The notes under the pieces: generated by a model
Seen by the model: the letters and a program-made list of their open reading frames with translations, nothing else
Database searches by the model: none
Told to the model about the DNA's origin: nothing
Shown: positions 1 to 9,143 of the stretch, in pieces
Layout of the letters: the number at the start of each line of letters is the position of its first letter
How positions within the stretch are numbered: the stretch's first letter is position 1
Position numbers and translations under genes: made by a program
Source: Paenibacillus riograndensis SBR5
Lineage (GTDB): Bacteria; Bacillota; Bacilli; Paenibacillales; Paenibacillaceae
Direction of reading: 5' to 3'
DNA length: 64,000 nt
Assembly: GCF_000981585.1 (NCBI RefSeq)
Contig: NZ_LN831776.1
Span: 7,557,903-7,621,902 of the forward strand

Positions 1-264
1 GCCGGACCGCTGCGGCGGCGGATTGTCGCTTTTCTGCTGGAGCAGTCGGAGCTGCAGTCCTCCGCTCTTGTCCGGCTTCCTTTCAGCAGAAAGGAATGGG
101 CAGAGCATTTAAATACGGCACGGCCCTCGCTTTCCCGTGAAATGGGGAATCTGCGCGACCAGGGCTGGATTCTTTTCAAGGGGAGGGAAATCACCCTGCT
201 GGACGTGGATCAGATGAGGGACTTCATTCACAGTGACGAAGCGGATTCCGGGGGCAAGAGCTGA
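1..264 (+). CDS. Crp/Fnr-family transcriptional regulator, C-terminal part
   Basis: This is the 3' end of a gene that begins before the window; frame 1 is open from base 1 to the TGA at 262-264. The visible 87 residues look like the winged helix-turn-helix of a Crp/Fnr regulator: a helix ending in FSRKEWAEHLNTARPSLSRE, where the RPSLSRE recognition helix is the family hallmark, then a short wing containing LFKGREITLLD. The sensor (cyclic-nucleotide-like) domain is outside the window, so the signal cannot be inferred. It lies 45 bp upstream of the aldehyde dehydrogenase on the same strand and may be co-transcribed with it. Confidence 0.75.
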   Translation, partial: AGPLRRRIVAFLLEQSELQSSALVRLPFSRKEWAEHLNTARPSLSREMGNLRDQGWILFKGREITLLDVDQMRDFIHSDEADSGGKS

Positions 265-309
265 AGCTTGTGCACCAACAGATGACAGATTATGGAGGAA
301 GGGTAGAGA

Positions 310-1701
310 ATGCTCGAAGCAACATCACAGAACGTAGAACAAATGCTAGAGGAAACCCGTGAATTTTTCCACACCGGCGCTACAAGGGCTGTTGCCTTCC
401 GGCTGGAGCAGCTGCAGAAGCTGAAGAATGCCATCAAGCGCTGCGAAACACAGTTGATTACCGCTCTGAAAAAGGATCTGCGCAAAAGCGAGTTCGAAGC
501 CTATGCTACAGAGATCGGCTTCACACTCGATAGCATCGGGTACATGATGAAGCATCTGAAGCGCTGGGCGAAGCCCGTCAAGGTAAAGTCACCGCTGCAT
601 ATGTTTCCGGCCAAAAGCCTGATTCTCAGCGAGCCCTACGGAACTGTACTGGTTATCGGGCCCTTCAATTATCCGTTCCAACTGCTGATTGAACCGCTGA
701 TCGGTGCCATAGCTGCGGGCAATTGTGCCGTTCTGAAGCCTTCGGAGAGTACACCGGCCGTTTCGGGAGTCATAGAAGACATGATTAGGGAGACCTTCGA
801 ACCGGCGTATATCCGTGTGGTTCAAGGCGAAAAAGAAATGACCACGCTGCTGATCCATACCAAGTTCGACTACATTTTCTTTACGGGAAGTGTCCCTGTC
901 GGCAAAATTGTGATGGAGGCCGCCGCCAAAAATCTGGTGCCGGTCACGCTGGAGCTCGGCGGCAAAAGCCCGGTAATCGTCGACAAGACGGCCGATCTGG
1001 AGTCTGCGGCCAAGCGGATCGTCTGGGGCAAACTGATCAACGCCGGGCAAACCTGCATTGCCCCGGATTATTTGCTGGTCCACAGCGAAATTGCAGCAGA
1101 GCTGATCCGCCGGATCAAACATTATGTTACTGTTTTTTACGGCAGTGATAGTCAGCGCAGCCCGGATTACGGCCGGATCGTCAATGAACGGCAGCTGCAG
1201 CGGATTCGCGGAATGCTGGAGAAGGATCAGGCCAAGATTATTCTGGGCGGCCGCGTTCTGGCGGAGGATCTGTACATTGAGCCAACCCTGATTCACCCGG
1301 CTGCCTGGAGCGACGCTTCCATGGCGGATGAGATCTTTGGACCTGTCCTGCCCATTATGGAATACAGCCGCCTGGAAGAGGCCATTCAATCGGTGAATGA
1401 GCACCCCAAACCGCTGGCCCTCTACTTGTTCACAGAGGATAAGCAGGTGGAGCAAGAGGTGCTGGGCCGTGTTTCGTTCGGCGGCGGCTGTGTCAATGAT
1501 ACCATCACTCATGTCGCCAGCACCCATCTGCCGTTCGGCGGCGTCGGCGGCTCCGGGATTGGCGGGTATCACGGCAGGCACAGCTTTGATGTTTTTTCCC
1601 ATCGGAAAAGCATCGTGAAGCGGAGCACCCGAATCGACTTCGGAATTGTCTATCCGCCATACGGCAATAAAGTCAAGCTGGCGCGGAAGCTGTTGAAATA
1701 G
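310..1701 (+). CDS. Aldehyde dehydrogenase, class 3-like (YwdH type)
   Basis: This is a full-length NAD(P)-dependent aldehyde dehydrogenase of 463 residues that oxidises an aldehyde to a carboxylate. The catalytic Cys is in GQTCIAP (about residue 249) and the general-base Glu is in LELGGKSP (about 215). FTGSVPVGK matches the nucleotide-binding turn, and VNDTITHVASTHLPFGGVGGSGIG is split here only by position: the C-terminal PFGGVGGSG motif is near residue 415. The short N-terminus and 460-residue length fit class 3 (fatty or aromatic aldehyde) enzymes rather than the 490-500-residue class 1/2 type. A strong SD (GGAGGAAGG) precedes the ATG. The substrate cannot be told; the downstream RidA-like gene suggests reactive carbonyl or enamine clean-up. 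Confidence 0.9.
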   Translation: MLEATSQNVEQMLEETREFFHTGATRAVAFRLEQLQKLKNAIKRCETQLITALKKDLRKSEFEAYATEIGFTLDSIGYMMKHLKRWAKPVKVKSPLHMFPAKSLILSEPYGTVLVIGPFNYPFQLLIEPLIGAIAAGNCAVLKPSESTPAVSGVIEDMIRETFEPAYIRVVQGEKEMTTLLIHTKFDYIFFTGSVPVGKIVMEAAAKNLVPVTLELGGKSPVIVDKTADLESAAKRIVWGKLINAGQTCIAPDYLLVHSEIAAELIRRIKHYVTVFYGSDSQRSPDYGRIVNERQLQRIRGMLEKDQAKIILGGRVLAEDLYIEPTLIHPAAWSDASMADEIFGPVLPIMEYSRLEEAIQSVNEHPKPLALYLFTEDKQVEQEVLGRVSFGGGCVNDTITHVASTHLPFGGVGGSGIGGYHGRHSFDVFSHRKSIVKRSTRIDFGIVYPPYGNKVKLARKLLK

Positions 1702-1759
1702 CAGCTGGTTACGATTCAGGAACACAAACATAGAGTGGAATAGAATGGAGAGGATTTGT

Positions 1760-2143
1760 GTGGAGCGGAAACAGGTGTTTACAGGCTCCCCTTGGGAGTC
1801 AACCGTGGGATACTGCCGGGCCATCCGCATCGGAGACCGGATTGAAGTGGCAGGAACAACAGCGATAAAGGACGGGAAAGTTTTCGGCAAGGGAAGCCCT
1901 TATGAGCAAACCCGGTTTATTCTGCAAACGATCGAAAAGGCACTTGGGGAACTGGGCGCCGGCCTGGACAATGTTGTCAGAACCCGGATGTTCGTTACGG
2001 ACATCTCCAAATGGGAGGAATTCGGAAAAGCCCATGGGGAGTTTTTCAAGGAGATCCAGCCGGTTGCGACCATGGTTGAGGTAAAAGCGCTGATCGATCC
2101 CGATCTGCTCATTGAAATCGAAGTGGAAGCTGCTGCACCGTAA
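1760..2143 (+). CDS. RidA/YjgF/YER057c-family protein
   Basis: This small RidA-superfamily protein likely belongs to a branch annotated as enamine/imine deaminases or translation-associated proteins. Family features are the FVTDISKWEEFGKAHGEFF helix, the PVATMVEV strand and the C-terminal LIDPDLLIEIEVEA motif. The start is uncertain. An in-frame ATG at 1745 has no good SD, whereas the GTG at 1760 sits 6 nt after GGAGAGG (1747-1753), so I chose GTG, giving about 127 residues. The canonical Arg of active RidA is not clear at this resolution. The gene follows the aldehyde dehydrogenase by about 60 bp without an evident terminator, so the two may form one unit. Confidence 0.8.
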   Translation: MERKQVFTGSPWESTVGYCRAIRIGDRIEVAGTTAIKDGKVFGKGSPYEQTRFILQTIEKALGELGAGLDNVVRTRMFVTDISKWEEFGKAHGEFFKEIQPVATMVEVKALIDPDLLIEIEVEAAAP

Positions 2144-2179
2144 AATTGCTTTTGTACCGTTCAGCACGCTGCAATCACA

Positions 2180-2586
2180 GAGCCATCGGGCCTGCTACGC
2201 TTCAACAACGGCATTTCTGCTGTTGTTTCGGGGCAAGTCGGCCTGTGGTGCTCCAATAACGGCATTTCTGCCGTTGTTTCGGGGCAAACCGGCCTACGGT
2301 GCTTCAACAACGGCATTTCTGCCGTTATTCCGGGGCAAATCGGCCTGCGGTGGTTTAACAACGGTATTTTTGCCGTTGTTTCAGGGCAAACCGGCCTGCG
2401 GCGCTTTAACAACGGTATTTTTGCCGTTGTTTCGGGGCAAACCGGCCTGCGGCGCTTTAACAACGGTATTTTTGCCGTTGTTTCGGGGCAAACCGGCCTG
2501 CGGTGCTTTAACAACGGTATTTCTGCCGTTGTTTCGGGGCAAACCGGCCTGCGGTGCTTTAACAACGGCATTTTTGCCGTTGTTTC
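2180..2586. repeat. Tandem array 1: eight 51-bp units with AACGGCA...TGCCGTT hairpins
   Basis: The core AACGG recurs at 2207, 2258, 2309, 2360, 2411, 2462, 2513 and 2564, exactly 51 bp apart. Each unit carries an inverted repeat AACGGCA-TTTC-TGCCGTT (or its TATT/TTTT variant) and a GC-rich linker containing GGGGCAAACCGGCCTGCGG. Units differ at a few positions; the first is decayed. Because 51 is a multiple of three, several frames stay open across the array, but none has a credible start or composition. A lone copy of the same core occurs near 42757-42790. Confidence 0.95.
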
Positions 2587-2608
2587 ACCAGCACTCAGTT
2601 TGCGCTGG

Positions 2609-3305
2609 AATCAAAGGTACTTTTACCTCTCATTTCACCCAGCGGCCCACCTCTGGACAAATCAAAGGTACTTTTACCTCTCATTTCACCCAGCGGCCCA
2701 CCTCTGGCCAAATCAAAGGTACTTTTACCTCTCATTTCACCCAGCGGCCCACCTCTGGACAAATCAAAGGTACTTTTACCTCTCATTCCACCCAGCAGCC
2801 CACTTCTGGACAAATCAAAGGTACTTTTACCTCTCATTCCACCCAGCAGCCCACTTCTGGCCGAATCAAAGGTACTTTTACCTCTCATTCCACCCAGCGG
2901 CCCACTTCTGGCCAAATCAAAGGTACTTTTACCTCTCATTCCACCCAGCAGCCCACTTCTGGACAAATCAAAGGTACTTTTACCTCTCATTCCACCCAGC
3001 GGCCCACTTCTGGCCAAATCAAAGGTACTTTTACCTCTCATTCCACCCAGCAGCCCACTTCTGGACAAATCAAAGGTACTTTTACCTCTCATTTCACCCA
3101 GCGGCCCACTTCTGGCCAAATCAAAGGTACTTTTACCTCTCATTTCACCCAGCGGCCCACTTCTGGCCGAATCAAAGGTATTTTCACCTCTCATTTCACC
3201 CAGCAGCCCACTTCTGGCCGAATCAAAGGTACTTTTACCTCTCATCTCCCCCAGTGGCCCATCTCTGGCCGAATCAGAGGTACTTTTACCTCTCATTTCG
3301 CCCCA
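2609..3305. repeat. Tandem array 2: fourteen 51-bp units with AGGTACTTTTACCT core
   Basis: The core AATCAAAGGTACTTTTACC begins at 2609 and recurs every 51 bp, up to 3272 (14 copies). Each contains the small inverted repeat AGGTA-CTTT-TACCT. Linkers are close variants of CCCAGCGGCCCACTTCTGG. The array starts 23 bp after array 1 ends and has the same period, although the unit sequences are unrelated by eye. The core closely resembles the dispersed motif CGAATTAGGGGTACTTTTTCC at 20.9-21.1 kb. No spacer-like unique sequence separates the units, so this is not a CRISPR array. Confidence 0.95.
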
Positions 3306-3325
3306 GCCCCAAACTAAACTTCAGC

Positions 3326-6310
3326 TCAGCCCGCCGGTCTGCCGGAAATCCAACCGGCCACCTCTTTTTGCGGGATCGGTCGGCTAATGAAGTAGCCTTG
3401 GATCTTGTCACAGCTTGTCTGCTCCAGAAAGGCCAGTTGTTCCTGCGTCTCTACACCTTCGGCGGTTACGTTCAGTCCCATGTCATGGCCGATCGTGACG
3501 ATGGAGCTGGCCAGCGACATGTTGTTCGGGGTGTCAATACTGTCGATAAAGGATTTATCGATCTTCAGCGTGGTAATTGGCAGCTGCTTCAGATAGCTTA
3601 GCGAAGAGTAGCCTGTCCCGAAATCGTCAAGCGCAATACCGATTCCCCTCTGTTTGAGGGGCTCCAGCTTGGAGCTGACCGCCTCGAAGGATTCCATAAA
3701 AATCGACTCGGTAATCTCCAGCTCCAGATACTCCGGCGCAAGTCCGGTATCCTCCAGTACAGCCAGCACCATATCCGTGAAGTCATCAAGCATCAATTGG
3801 ACCACTGAAATATTGACCGAAATATGGTAGCCTTCATATCCCTGTGCCTGCAACTCCTTCATGAAACGGCAGGCCTTGCGCAGCACCCATTCTCCAATCG
3901 GAACAATCAGGCGGCAATCCTCGGCGATGGTGATGAACGACAGCGGAGACACAATGCCAAGCACCGGGTTGTTCCAGCGGATCAGAGCCTCAAAACCCCA
4001 AATCCGGCCTGTACCGGTATCCACCAGCGGCTGGTATTGCAGCGACAACTCATTGTTTGCAATCGCATTCCGTAAATGATGTTCAACAATCATCCGTTCA
4101 TCAAAATGCTGCTGCATCTCTTCTCCATAGACAACATAGGTGCCTTTCCCCGCCTCCTTCGCCTTATACATCGCAATATCCGCATTTTTCAGCAATTCCC
4201 CGGCATCAGTCCCATTCTCCGGATAACTGGCGATTCCGATACTAATCGAGATATGTACACTGCTGGCATCAAGCTCAAAAGGCGCACTGAAGCCCTGCAC
4301 CAGAGACTCCGCATAATAAATTACCTCAGCATATCTGTCCACCTCCTTAATCAGAATGACAAATTCATCCCCTCCAAAACGGAAATGCCTGCACCGTCCG
4401 TCTGACAATTCCAGCAGCCGTTCACCAGCCTTCACCAGCAGTTCATCCCCAAAGGTATGGCCCATCGTGTCATTAATATATTTGAAGTTATCGATATCGA
4501 GGAAAAAGAGTGCGGCCTGCCCGCCCGGATGCTTTTCAATAAAATCCGTCAGCTCCTCGGACAGCGACAACCGGTTCGGCAGACCGCTAAGAACGTCGTT
4601 ATAGGCCAGCAGCCGGTATTTTTCTTCACTGGCCTGCAGCAGCTCCTGGTTCTCAACAACCTTGTTATACTGCTCCATAAGCTCATCCTGCAGAGCAGTC
4701 AGCTCCTCATAGGTGGACTCCAGTTCCTGGTAGCTGATCTGCAGCTTGCTCTCGTAACCCTTGCGGTCCGTCACATCCACCATCGATCCCGCAAAACGGA
4801 TATACCCTCCGCCTGCACTGCGCAGGACCTTGCCCCGGGCCTGAAACCATATGTATTCCCCCGATTTGCTGCGCATCCGGTACTCTGCATAATAATATGA
4901 AGACCGCCCCTCCAGATGCTGTGTGCGCAGCCTGTCCTCCTGCTCGGCATCCTCCGGATGGACAATTTCCCTCCACCCGCCATGGCTCTCATTCACCTCA
5001 CCCCGTTCGTAGCCCAGCAGCTCATACCAGCTGTCCGAGAAATAGTAGATCATCGTGGACATATCCACATCCCAGATCACTGCATCCGAGCCAAAAGCTG
5101 CCAGACTGAAGCGCTCATTGCTCTTTTCCAGATGGCTTCGCATCCGTTTCACCAGCTGCACATAGAACAGCAAAAGGAGGATGAAGACCACCAGAACGGC
5201 AAAAGCTGCACTAATGCCCAGCACCAGCGTCCTATAGGTTTCGTAAAAAGAAAAGGGCTTGTTGATTATCTCGCTGCCCTCCGGCAGCTTGTTAAGAGGA
5301 ATCCCAAAATGCCGAAGCTCGTTATAGTCATACACAATCCGCATTGTGCTGTCCGTAACGATCGGCAGCTCGTCAGCACGTTCCCCCTGCAGAATACGCA
5401 GTGCCAGTTCCGCTGAGGTCTGGCCCTGGATTTTGCCGCTGATCAGGCTTCCGCCGAAGGCCCCGTGGTTGAGGGCAAAATCATAGAGATGATAGACCGG
5501 CACACTGCTGCTTCGACCCAACTCGCTTGCGAACCGTTCAAATTCGATAATTCTTCCGGTGGAATCACTGTAGTATGTAGTCATGAGCACAATGCTGTCC
5601 GATGAGAGGCCCGAGACGGTGTGAATAATCTGTTCACTGGAGAGACGGTTTAGGGGAATGAGCTCAAGCCCCTGATTCAGCGAGGCAATCTGGTCCATAA
5701 CCAGCCTGCCCGTAGAGAGTCCGCTTTCAGAGTTGTCAAATACAACATACACTTTGCGGATGGAAGGATTAATTTGCAGGGCCATTTGTATGGTGCGGGT
5801 GGGGTCGATCTTTTCGATCACACCGGTTATCTTGCGCTTGTCGGGGATGTTCTCCACACCCAGTTCATTTACTCCGCTGAATATAATAGGCGCGTCGTCC
5901 AGGATTTCCTGCCGGTATTTCAGAGCGAAGCTGAGTGCGGCATCATCCGTGGTAATAATGGCATCAACATGGATGTTGTGATATTTGAGCTTAATCGTCT
6001 GATACAATTGCCGGAGATTCTCCTGGCTGGGATAACGTTTCCAGTCCATATACTCCGTATAAATCACCGGGGCATTCTCAGCGCCTTTGAGACGTTCTTC
6101 AATGCCGCCGCTTTGCTCATCCGTCCACGCAAAACCCTTCTGGTAGGAATGCAGCACCAGCACATTCTGCGGAGGCTGACCCTCGGCCTTGACCGTCAAC
6201 GCCGGAAACAGGAATGCGCTCAGCATCGCAACCAGAAGAAGAGGCATCCGCCAGCTTTGAAACACTTTGAGATAAAATCTCCCTGCAACCATTAGCATAC
6301 CCCCATGCAT
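3326..6310 (-). CDS. Membrane c-di-GMP enzyme: ABC-substrate-binding-like sensor, PAS, GGDEF, EAL
   Basis: This 994-residue protein should make and/or degrade cyclic di-GMP in response to an external ligand. In order it has an N-terminal hydrophobic segment (about 20-42), an extracytoplasmic region resembling the ABC substrate-binding fold (NVLVLHSYQKGF, GVIEKIDPTRT; about 48-345), a second membrane helix (about 366-390), a PAS domain with PAC (SMVDVTDRKGYE), a coiled coil, GGDEF with an intact GGDEF motif at about 646-650, and EAL with EALIRW near 773 and DDFGTGYSSLSYL. Both catalytic signatures appear intact. The usual RxxD product-inhibition site before GGDEF is absent (the region reads GRCRHFRF). 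The start is ambiguous: ATG codons at 6310, 6298 and 6292 are in frame, and a GGGGGT SD best suits the last. It is monocistronic. Confidence 0.93.
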   Translation of the reverse strand: MHGGMLMVAGRFYLKVFQSWRMPLLLVAMLSAFLFPALTVKAEGQPPQNVLVLHSYQKGFAWTDEQSGGIEERLKGAENAPVIYTEYMDWKRYPSQENLRQLYQTIKLKYHNIHVDAIITTDDAALSFALKYRQEILDDAPIIFSGVNELGVENIPDKRKITGVIEKIDPTRTIQMALQINPSIRKVYVVFDNSESGLSTGRLVMDQIASLNQGLELIPLNRLSSEQIIHTVSGLSSDSIVLMTTYYSDSTGRIIEFERFASELGRSSSVPVYHLYDFALNHGAFGGSLISGKIQGQTSAELALRILQGERADELPIVTDSTMRIVYDYNELRHFGIPLNKLPEGSEIINKPFSFYETYRTLVLGISAAFAVLVVFILLLLFYVQLVKRMRSHLEKSNERFSLAAFGSDAVIWDVDMSTMIYYFSDSWYELLGYERGEVNESHGGWREIVHPEDAEQEDRLRTQHLEGRSSYYYAEYRMRSKSGEYIWFQARGKVLRSAGGGYIRFAGSMVDVTDRKGYESKLQISYQELESTYEELTALQDELMEQYNKVVENQELLQASEEKYRLLAYNDVLSGLPNRLSLSEELTDFIEKHPGGQAALFFLDIDNFKYINDTMGHTFGDELLVKAGERLLELSDGRCRHFRFGGDEFVILIKEVDRYAEVIYYAESLVQGFSAPFELDASSVHISISIGIASYPENGTDAGELLKNADIAMYKAKEAGKGTYVVYGEEMQQHFDERMIVEHHLRNAIANNELSLQYQPLVDTGTGRIWGFEALIRWNNPVLGIVSPLSFITIAEDCRLIVPIGEWVLRKACRFMKELQAQGYEGYHISVNISVVQLMLDDFTDMVLAVLEDTGLAPEYLELEITESIFMESFEAVSSKLEPLKQRGIGIALDDFGTGYSSLSYLKQLPITTLKIDKSFIDSIDTPNNMSLASSIVTIGHDMGLNVTAEGVETQEQLAFLEQTSCDKIQGYFISRPIPQKEVAGWISGRPAG

Positions 6311-6662
6311 CTATCTCAAAGTCTGCCCCATCACTCTCAATAGTGAAAACCTTGTATTCATGAGCCATAAAATATACGGGAAGTTTCGACAATATATTAA
6401 TTCGTTGACCGTCTTCCGCTTCCCTCTTTATGGCTCTATTTTCACTGAATTGAGTATTTTGCATTAATTTAAGTCCTTGTTATAATCCGCAGAGATTTTG
6501 TATATATCGTGTTGGAAAATTGTTGATATATTGTAACAATGAGATTGATTAGGTCATTCTCAATTTGATACCATTTACATGAAATGACAATTTATTACTA
6601 AAGAGGTGATTGAATAAAATTCTGTATCTTTTGCCCATTCAGGCGGAGGAAAGTAATAAATA
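6311..6662. other. Divergent intergenic region, AT-rich
   Basis: This 350-bp spacer separates the divergently transcribed GGDEF-EAL gene and the secreted glycosidase. It is strongly AT-rich from about 6460 to 6610 (for example TTGTTATAAT near 6478 and TGATATATTGTAACAATG near 6522), so promoters for both genes are likely here. I cannot assign a confident -35/-10 pair, and I see no operator or conserved RNA. Confidence 0.5.
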
Positions 6663-6680
6663 ATGAGGAGAAGTGAAAAA

Positions 6681-7994
6681 ATGAAACGGAAGATTACGCT
6701 GTTCATAGCAATGCTTATTACCTTGTTTTCTGGTCAAAACGCATTCGGATCAGCCTCCAATCAAGCGATCGGTGCGATCATGGGAGGCGGCAATTTCACC
6801 AATGGCAGCACAACCCAAATGAATTGTTTTCAGGCATTGAATACGATCGGAATTGGAATGACCCGTGTCAACCTGTATCCCCAATATTATTATGCGGACA
6901 ATGCTCCCACACCTGAACGGCTGGACAGTATGATGCTCCAATCCTATCAGCACGGAATAACACCGATGATCCTGTTTGAATACTACGGTTCATATGAGAA
7001 GAACGGACAATTGCTCGGCAACTACGACAAATGGTACAGCATCGGTCAGGCGTTCGCTGATCGTTTCCGTCCCAATGGGAAATGGGCGCAGGCCAATGGT
7101 ATACAGAATTGGGGGGTCACCATTTATACCGCCTTGAATGAGCCCGATGTGGAAAATCTGATTTCCAAGACGGATTATCACAACGCTCTTGAAGGTTTAG
7201 CGGACGGCGTGCATTCAGTCGACAAGTCCCTGAAAGTGAATCCCGGTGGATTTGCGAAGGCGAATTCGAACAGCGACTATACCCTCGGAGGCTACGGACC
7301 GGCCATCGCCGATCTGTATAATTCCGGCAAACTCGACGGGATTGATCTGCATACATATTACGACATCCAATACGCCCCTATGAAGGGAACCTACAAATAT
7401 TCAGCACAGAGCAACTTCGATTCGGTCAAACGGGCCTCCGGCATTACGGCGGACGTCAATTTTTACGCTACAGAATTCAATTTCAAGAAACGCCTGATTA
7501 CCGAAGAAGAAGCGGCCAAAGGCTTCTTTACGGCGATTTGGGACAACCTTGGGGTAGTGAAAAATGACGGTAAAACCCCGGCCACACAATTCGCATTTCC
7601 ATGGAGCCTGTTCAATTCGGCAACCACTGATACTTTTTACGGTTTGAGTTCGAGCCCGGATTCTTGGGTACCAGTAACTCGGGGAAAAACGCTGGAAAAC
7701 GTCATTGAAAAAACCAAAGGAATGTCGTTTGTTTCTCTTGATCCTAAGAAAACCGGCGAGTATGTGCTGAACGGAAGCCGCAAAAAGCTGTGGGTATGGC
7801 AGAACCTGGATTACTGGACCAACCATCCCGGAACATCATATACCATCAACGGCTTGCCTAACGGGACTTATAAGCTGGAAGTGATCGGTTGGAACGGGGT
7901 AAGACAGACGATAGCGATCTCCGGGAAAACCTCATATACCATAAACAACTTGGCCGTAGGGGAGACCTATATGTTTTTGGCTTATACGAAGTAA
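6681..7994 (+). CDS. Secreted glycoside hydrolase-like protein (clan GH-A, GH39/PslG-like)
   Basis: This is a predicted secreted polysaccharide-active enzyme. A Sec signal peptide (MKRKITLFIAMLITLFSGQ, then a cut near AFGSA) leads into a TIM-barrel-like domain. Features are TRVNLYPQYYY, an ALNEPD motif of the clan GH-A acid/base type, DGIDLHTYYD and FYATEFNFK, whose Glu is the likely nucleophile. The last 100 residues are beta-rich (LWVWQNLDYW, YTINGLPNGTYKLEV, AVGETYMFL) and resemble a C-terminal beta-sandwich. ATG 6681 follows GAGGAG by 10 nt; an in-frame ATG at 6663 behind GGAGGA is the alternative. A GH39-like role in cutting exopolysaccharide is inferred from the overall pattern only. 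A terminator follows. Confidence 0.65.
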   Translation: MKRKITLFIAMLITLFSGQNAFGSASNQAIGAIMGGGNFTNGSTTQMNCFQALNTIGIGMTRVNLYPQYYYADNAPTPERLDSMMLQSYQHGITPMILFEYYGSYEKNGQLLGNYDKWYSIGQAFADRFRPNGKWAQANGIQNWGVTIYTALNEPDVENLISKTDYHNALEGLADGVHSVDKSLKVNPGGFAKANSNSDYTLGGYGPAIADLYNSGKLDGIDLHTYYDIQYAPMKGTYKYSAQSNFDSVKRASGITADVNFYATEFNFKKRLITEEEAAKGFFTAIWDNLGVVKNDGKTPATQFAFPWSLFNSATTDTFYGLSSSPDSWVPVTRGKTLENVIEKTKGMSFVSLDPKKTGEYVLNGSRKKLWVWQNLDYWTNHPGTSYTINGLPNGTYKLEVIGWNGVRQTIAISGKTSYTINNLAVGETYMFLAYTK

Positions 7995-8012
7995 ATTGTA
8001 ACGGGTGCAAAA

Positions 8013-8048
8013 TGGAGCAGGGGGATGGTTGCCTCGCTGCTCTTTTTT
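8013..8048 (+). terminator. Rho-independent terminator after the secreted glycosidase
   Basis: GAGCAG (8015-8020) pairs with CTGCTC (8037-8042), with a few further pairs inside, and is followed directly by a run of six T. It starts about 20 bp after the stop codon. Confidence 0.8.
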
Positions 8049-8165
8049 AAAAGATAGGATTTATATGCTTCACGCTATAAAGGGCAAAACCCGGCTTTGT
8101 GGACAGCTCAGGCCAGACGGGATAGAATAAATTTGCAGGAACCGCTTAGACAGGAGAGCTTTATT

Positions 8166-9143
8166 ATGCCTACCATAAAAGACGTAGCACTCAAAGCCGG
8201 CGTTTCGGCCACCACAGTATCCAGAGTGCTGAACAACAGGGGTTATTTAAGCGAAGCGCTGAAGCAAAGGGTCTATTCCGCGATGGAGGAGCTGAACTAC
8301 AGGCCTAATGAGCTGGCCCGCTCACTAAGCCGTTCCAGATCCAATATTATTGGACTGATCATCCCCCTTGTCTCGCTTCCTTTTTTCAGTGAATTAACCA
8401 GCTATATAGAGGAGCATGCCTACCTGAACGGGTACAAGCTGCTGCTCTGCAACTCCCAGCAGGACAAAATCAAAGAGCTGGAATATATCGATATGCTGCG
8501 TTCCAGCCGGGTCGACGGCATCATTATGGGCAGTCACACGCTGGAGGTCGAAGCCTACCGGCAGATGAACCTGCCCCTGGTCACCTTTGACCGGCAAATC
8601 TCCCCCGGTATTCCTTTTGTCTGTTCGGACAACTATACCGGCGGACAGCTGGCTACCACATTATTAATTGAAAAAGGCTGCCGGAAGCTCGCCCATATCG
8701 GCGGTCACCCGGAGCTGAACCTCTTGTCCAACCTCAGGTATGAGGCTTTTGTGGAGACCGCACGGCTGGCGGGTATATGGCACACCTCCCTGCATACGGA
8801 CAATAACAGCTTTGATGTTCTGGCGTATGAACGGCTGCTGGAGCAGCTGTTCCGGGAACATTCCGGGATTGACGGCATCTTCGCCGGCAGTGATCTGATC
8901 GCCGCCTTTGCGCTGAAGGCCTGCCGCGAGCGCGGGCGGCGCGTGCCGGCGGATGTGCGGATTGTCGGCTATGACGGCACCGCACTGTGCAGCCTGAATC
9001 ATCCGTCCATCACCACCATCCGGCAGCCGATGGAAGAGATGGGCCGGCTGGCGGTAGAGCTGATTCTGAAGCAGGTGGAAGGCATGAGCGTCCCCTCTGC
9101 GAATATTTTGCCGGTGAAGCTGCAGGAAGGCTCTACGACTTAA
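8166..9143 (+). CDS. LacI-family transcriptional regulator
   Basis: This 325-residue regulator has a DNA-binding headpiece, TIKDVALKAGVSATTVSRVLNNRG, with a hinge helix (NELARSLSRSRSNIIGL), followed by a periplasmic-binding-protein-like effector domain. SRVDGIIMGSH and GIDGIFAGSDLIAAFALK are typical effector-domain segments. The frame is open from 8097, but the ATG at 8166 preceded by AGGAGAG gives the standard family N-terminus. It follows the secreted glycosidase on the same strand beyond a terminator, so it is probably transcribed separately. A sugar effector is expected for the family; the target genes are not evident. Confidence 0.9.
   Translation: MPTIKDVALKAGVSATTVSRVLNNRGYLSEALKQRVYSAMEELNYRPNELARSLSRSRSNIIGLIIPLVSLPFFSELTSYIEEHAYLNGYKLLLCNSQQDKIKELEYIDMLRSSRVDGIIMGSHTLEVEAYRQMNLPLVTFDRQISPGIPFVCSDNYTGGQLATTLLIEKGCRKLAHIGGHPELNLLSNLRYEAFVETARLAGIWHTSLHTDNNSFDVLAYERLLEQLFREHSGIDGIFAGSDLIAAFALKACRERGRRVPADVRIVGYDGTALCSLNHPSITTIRQPMEEMGRLAVELILKQVEGMSVPSANILPVKLQEGSTT

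Noticed and set aside
589..1890. 433-residue reverse-strand open frame over the aldehyde dehydrogenase gene
   Set aside because: It is antisense to a clearly recognisable gene; composition and lack of motifs mark it as a shadow frame.
2180..3305. CRISPR array
   Set aside because: Units are near-identical through their whole length, with no unique spacers, and no cas gene is in the window.
2112..3601. Several long overlapping open frames across the repeat arrays on both strands (for example 2112-3317, 2600-3601, 2595-3296 reverse)
   Set aside because: They exist only because the repeat unit is 51 bp, a multiple of three. Their translations are 17-residue reiterations with odd composition, no SD and no family resemblance.
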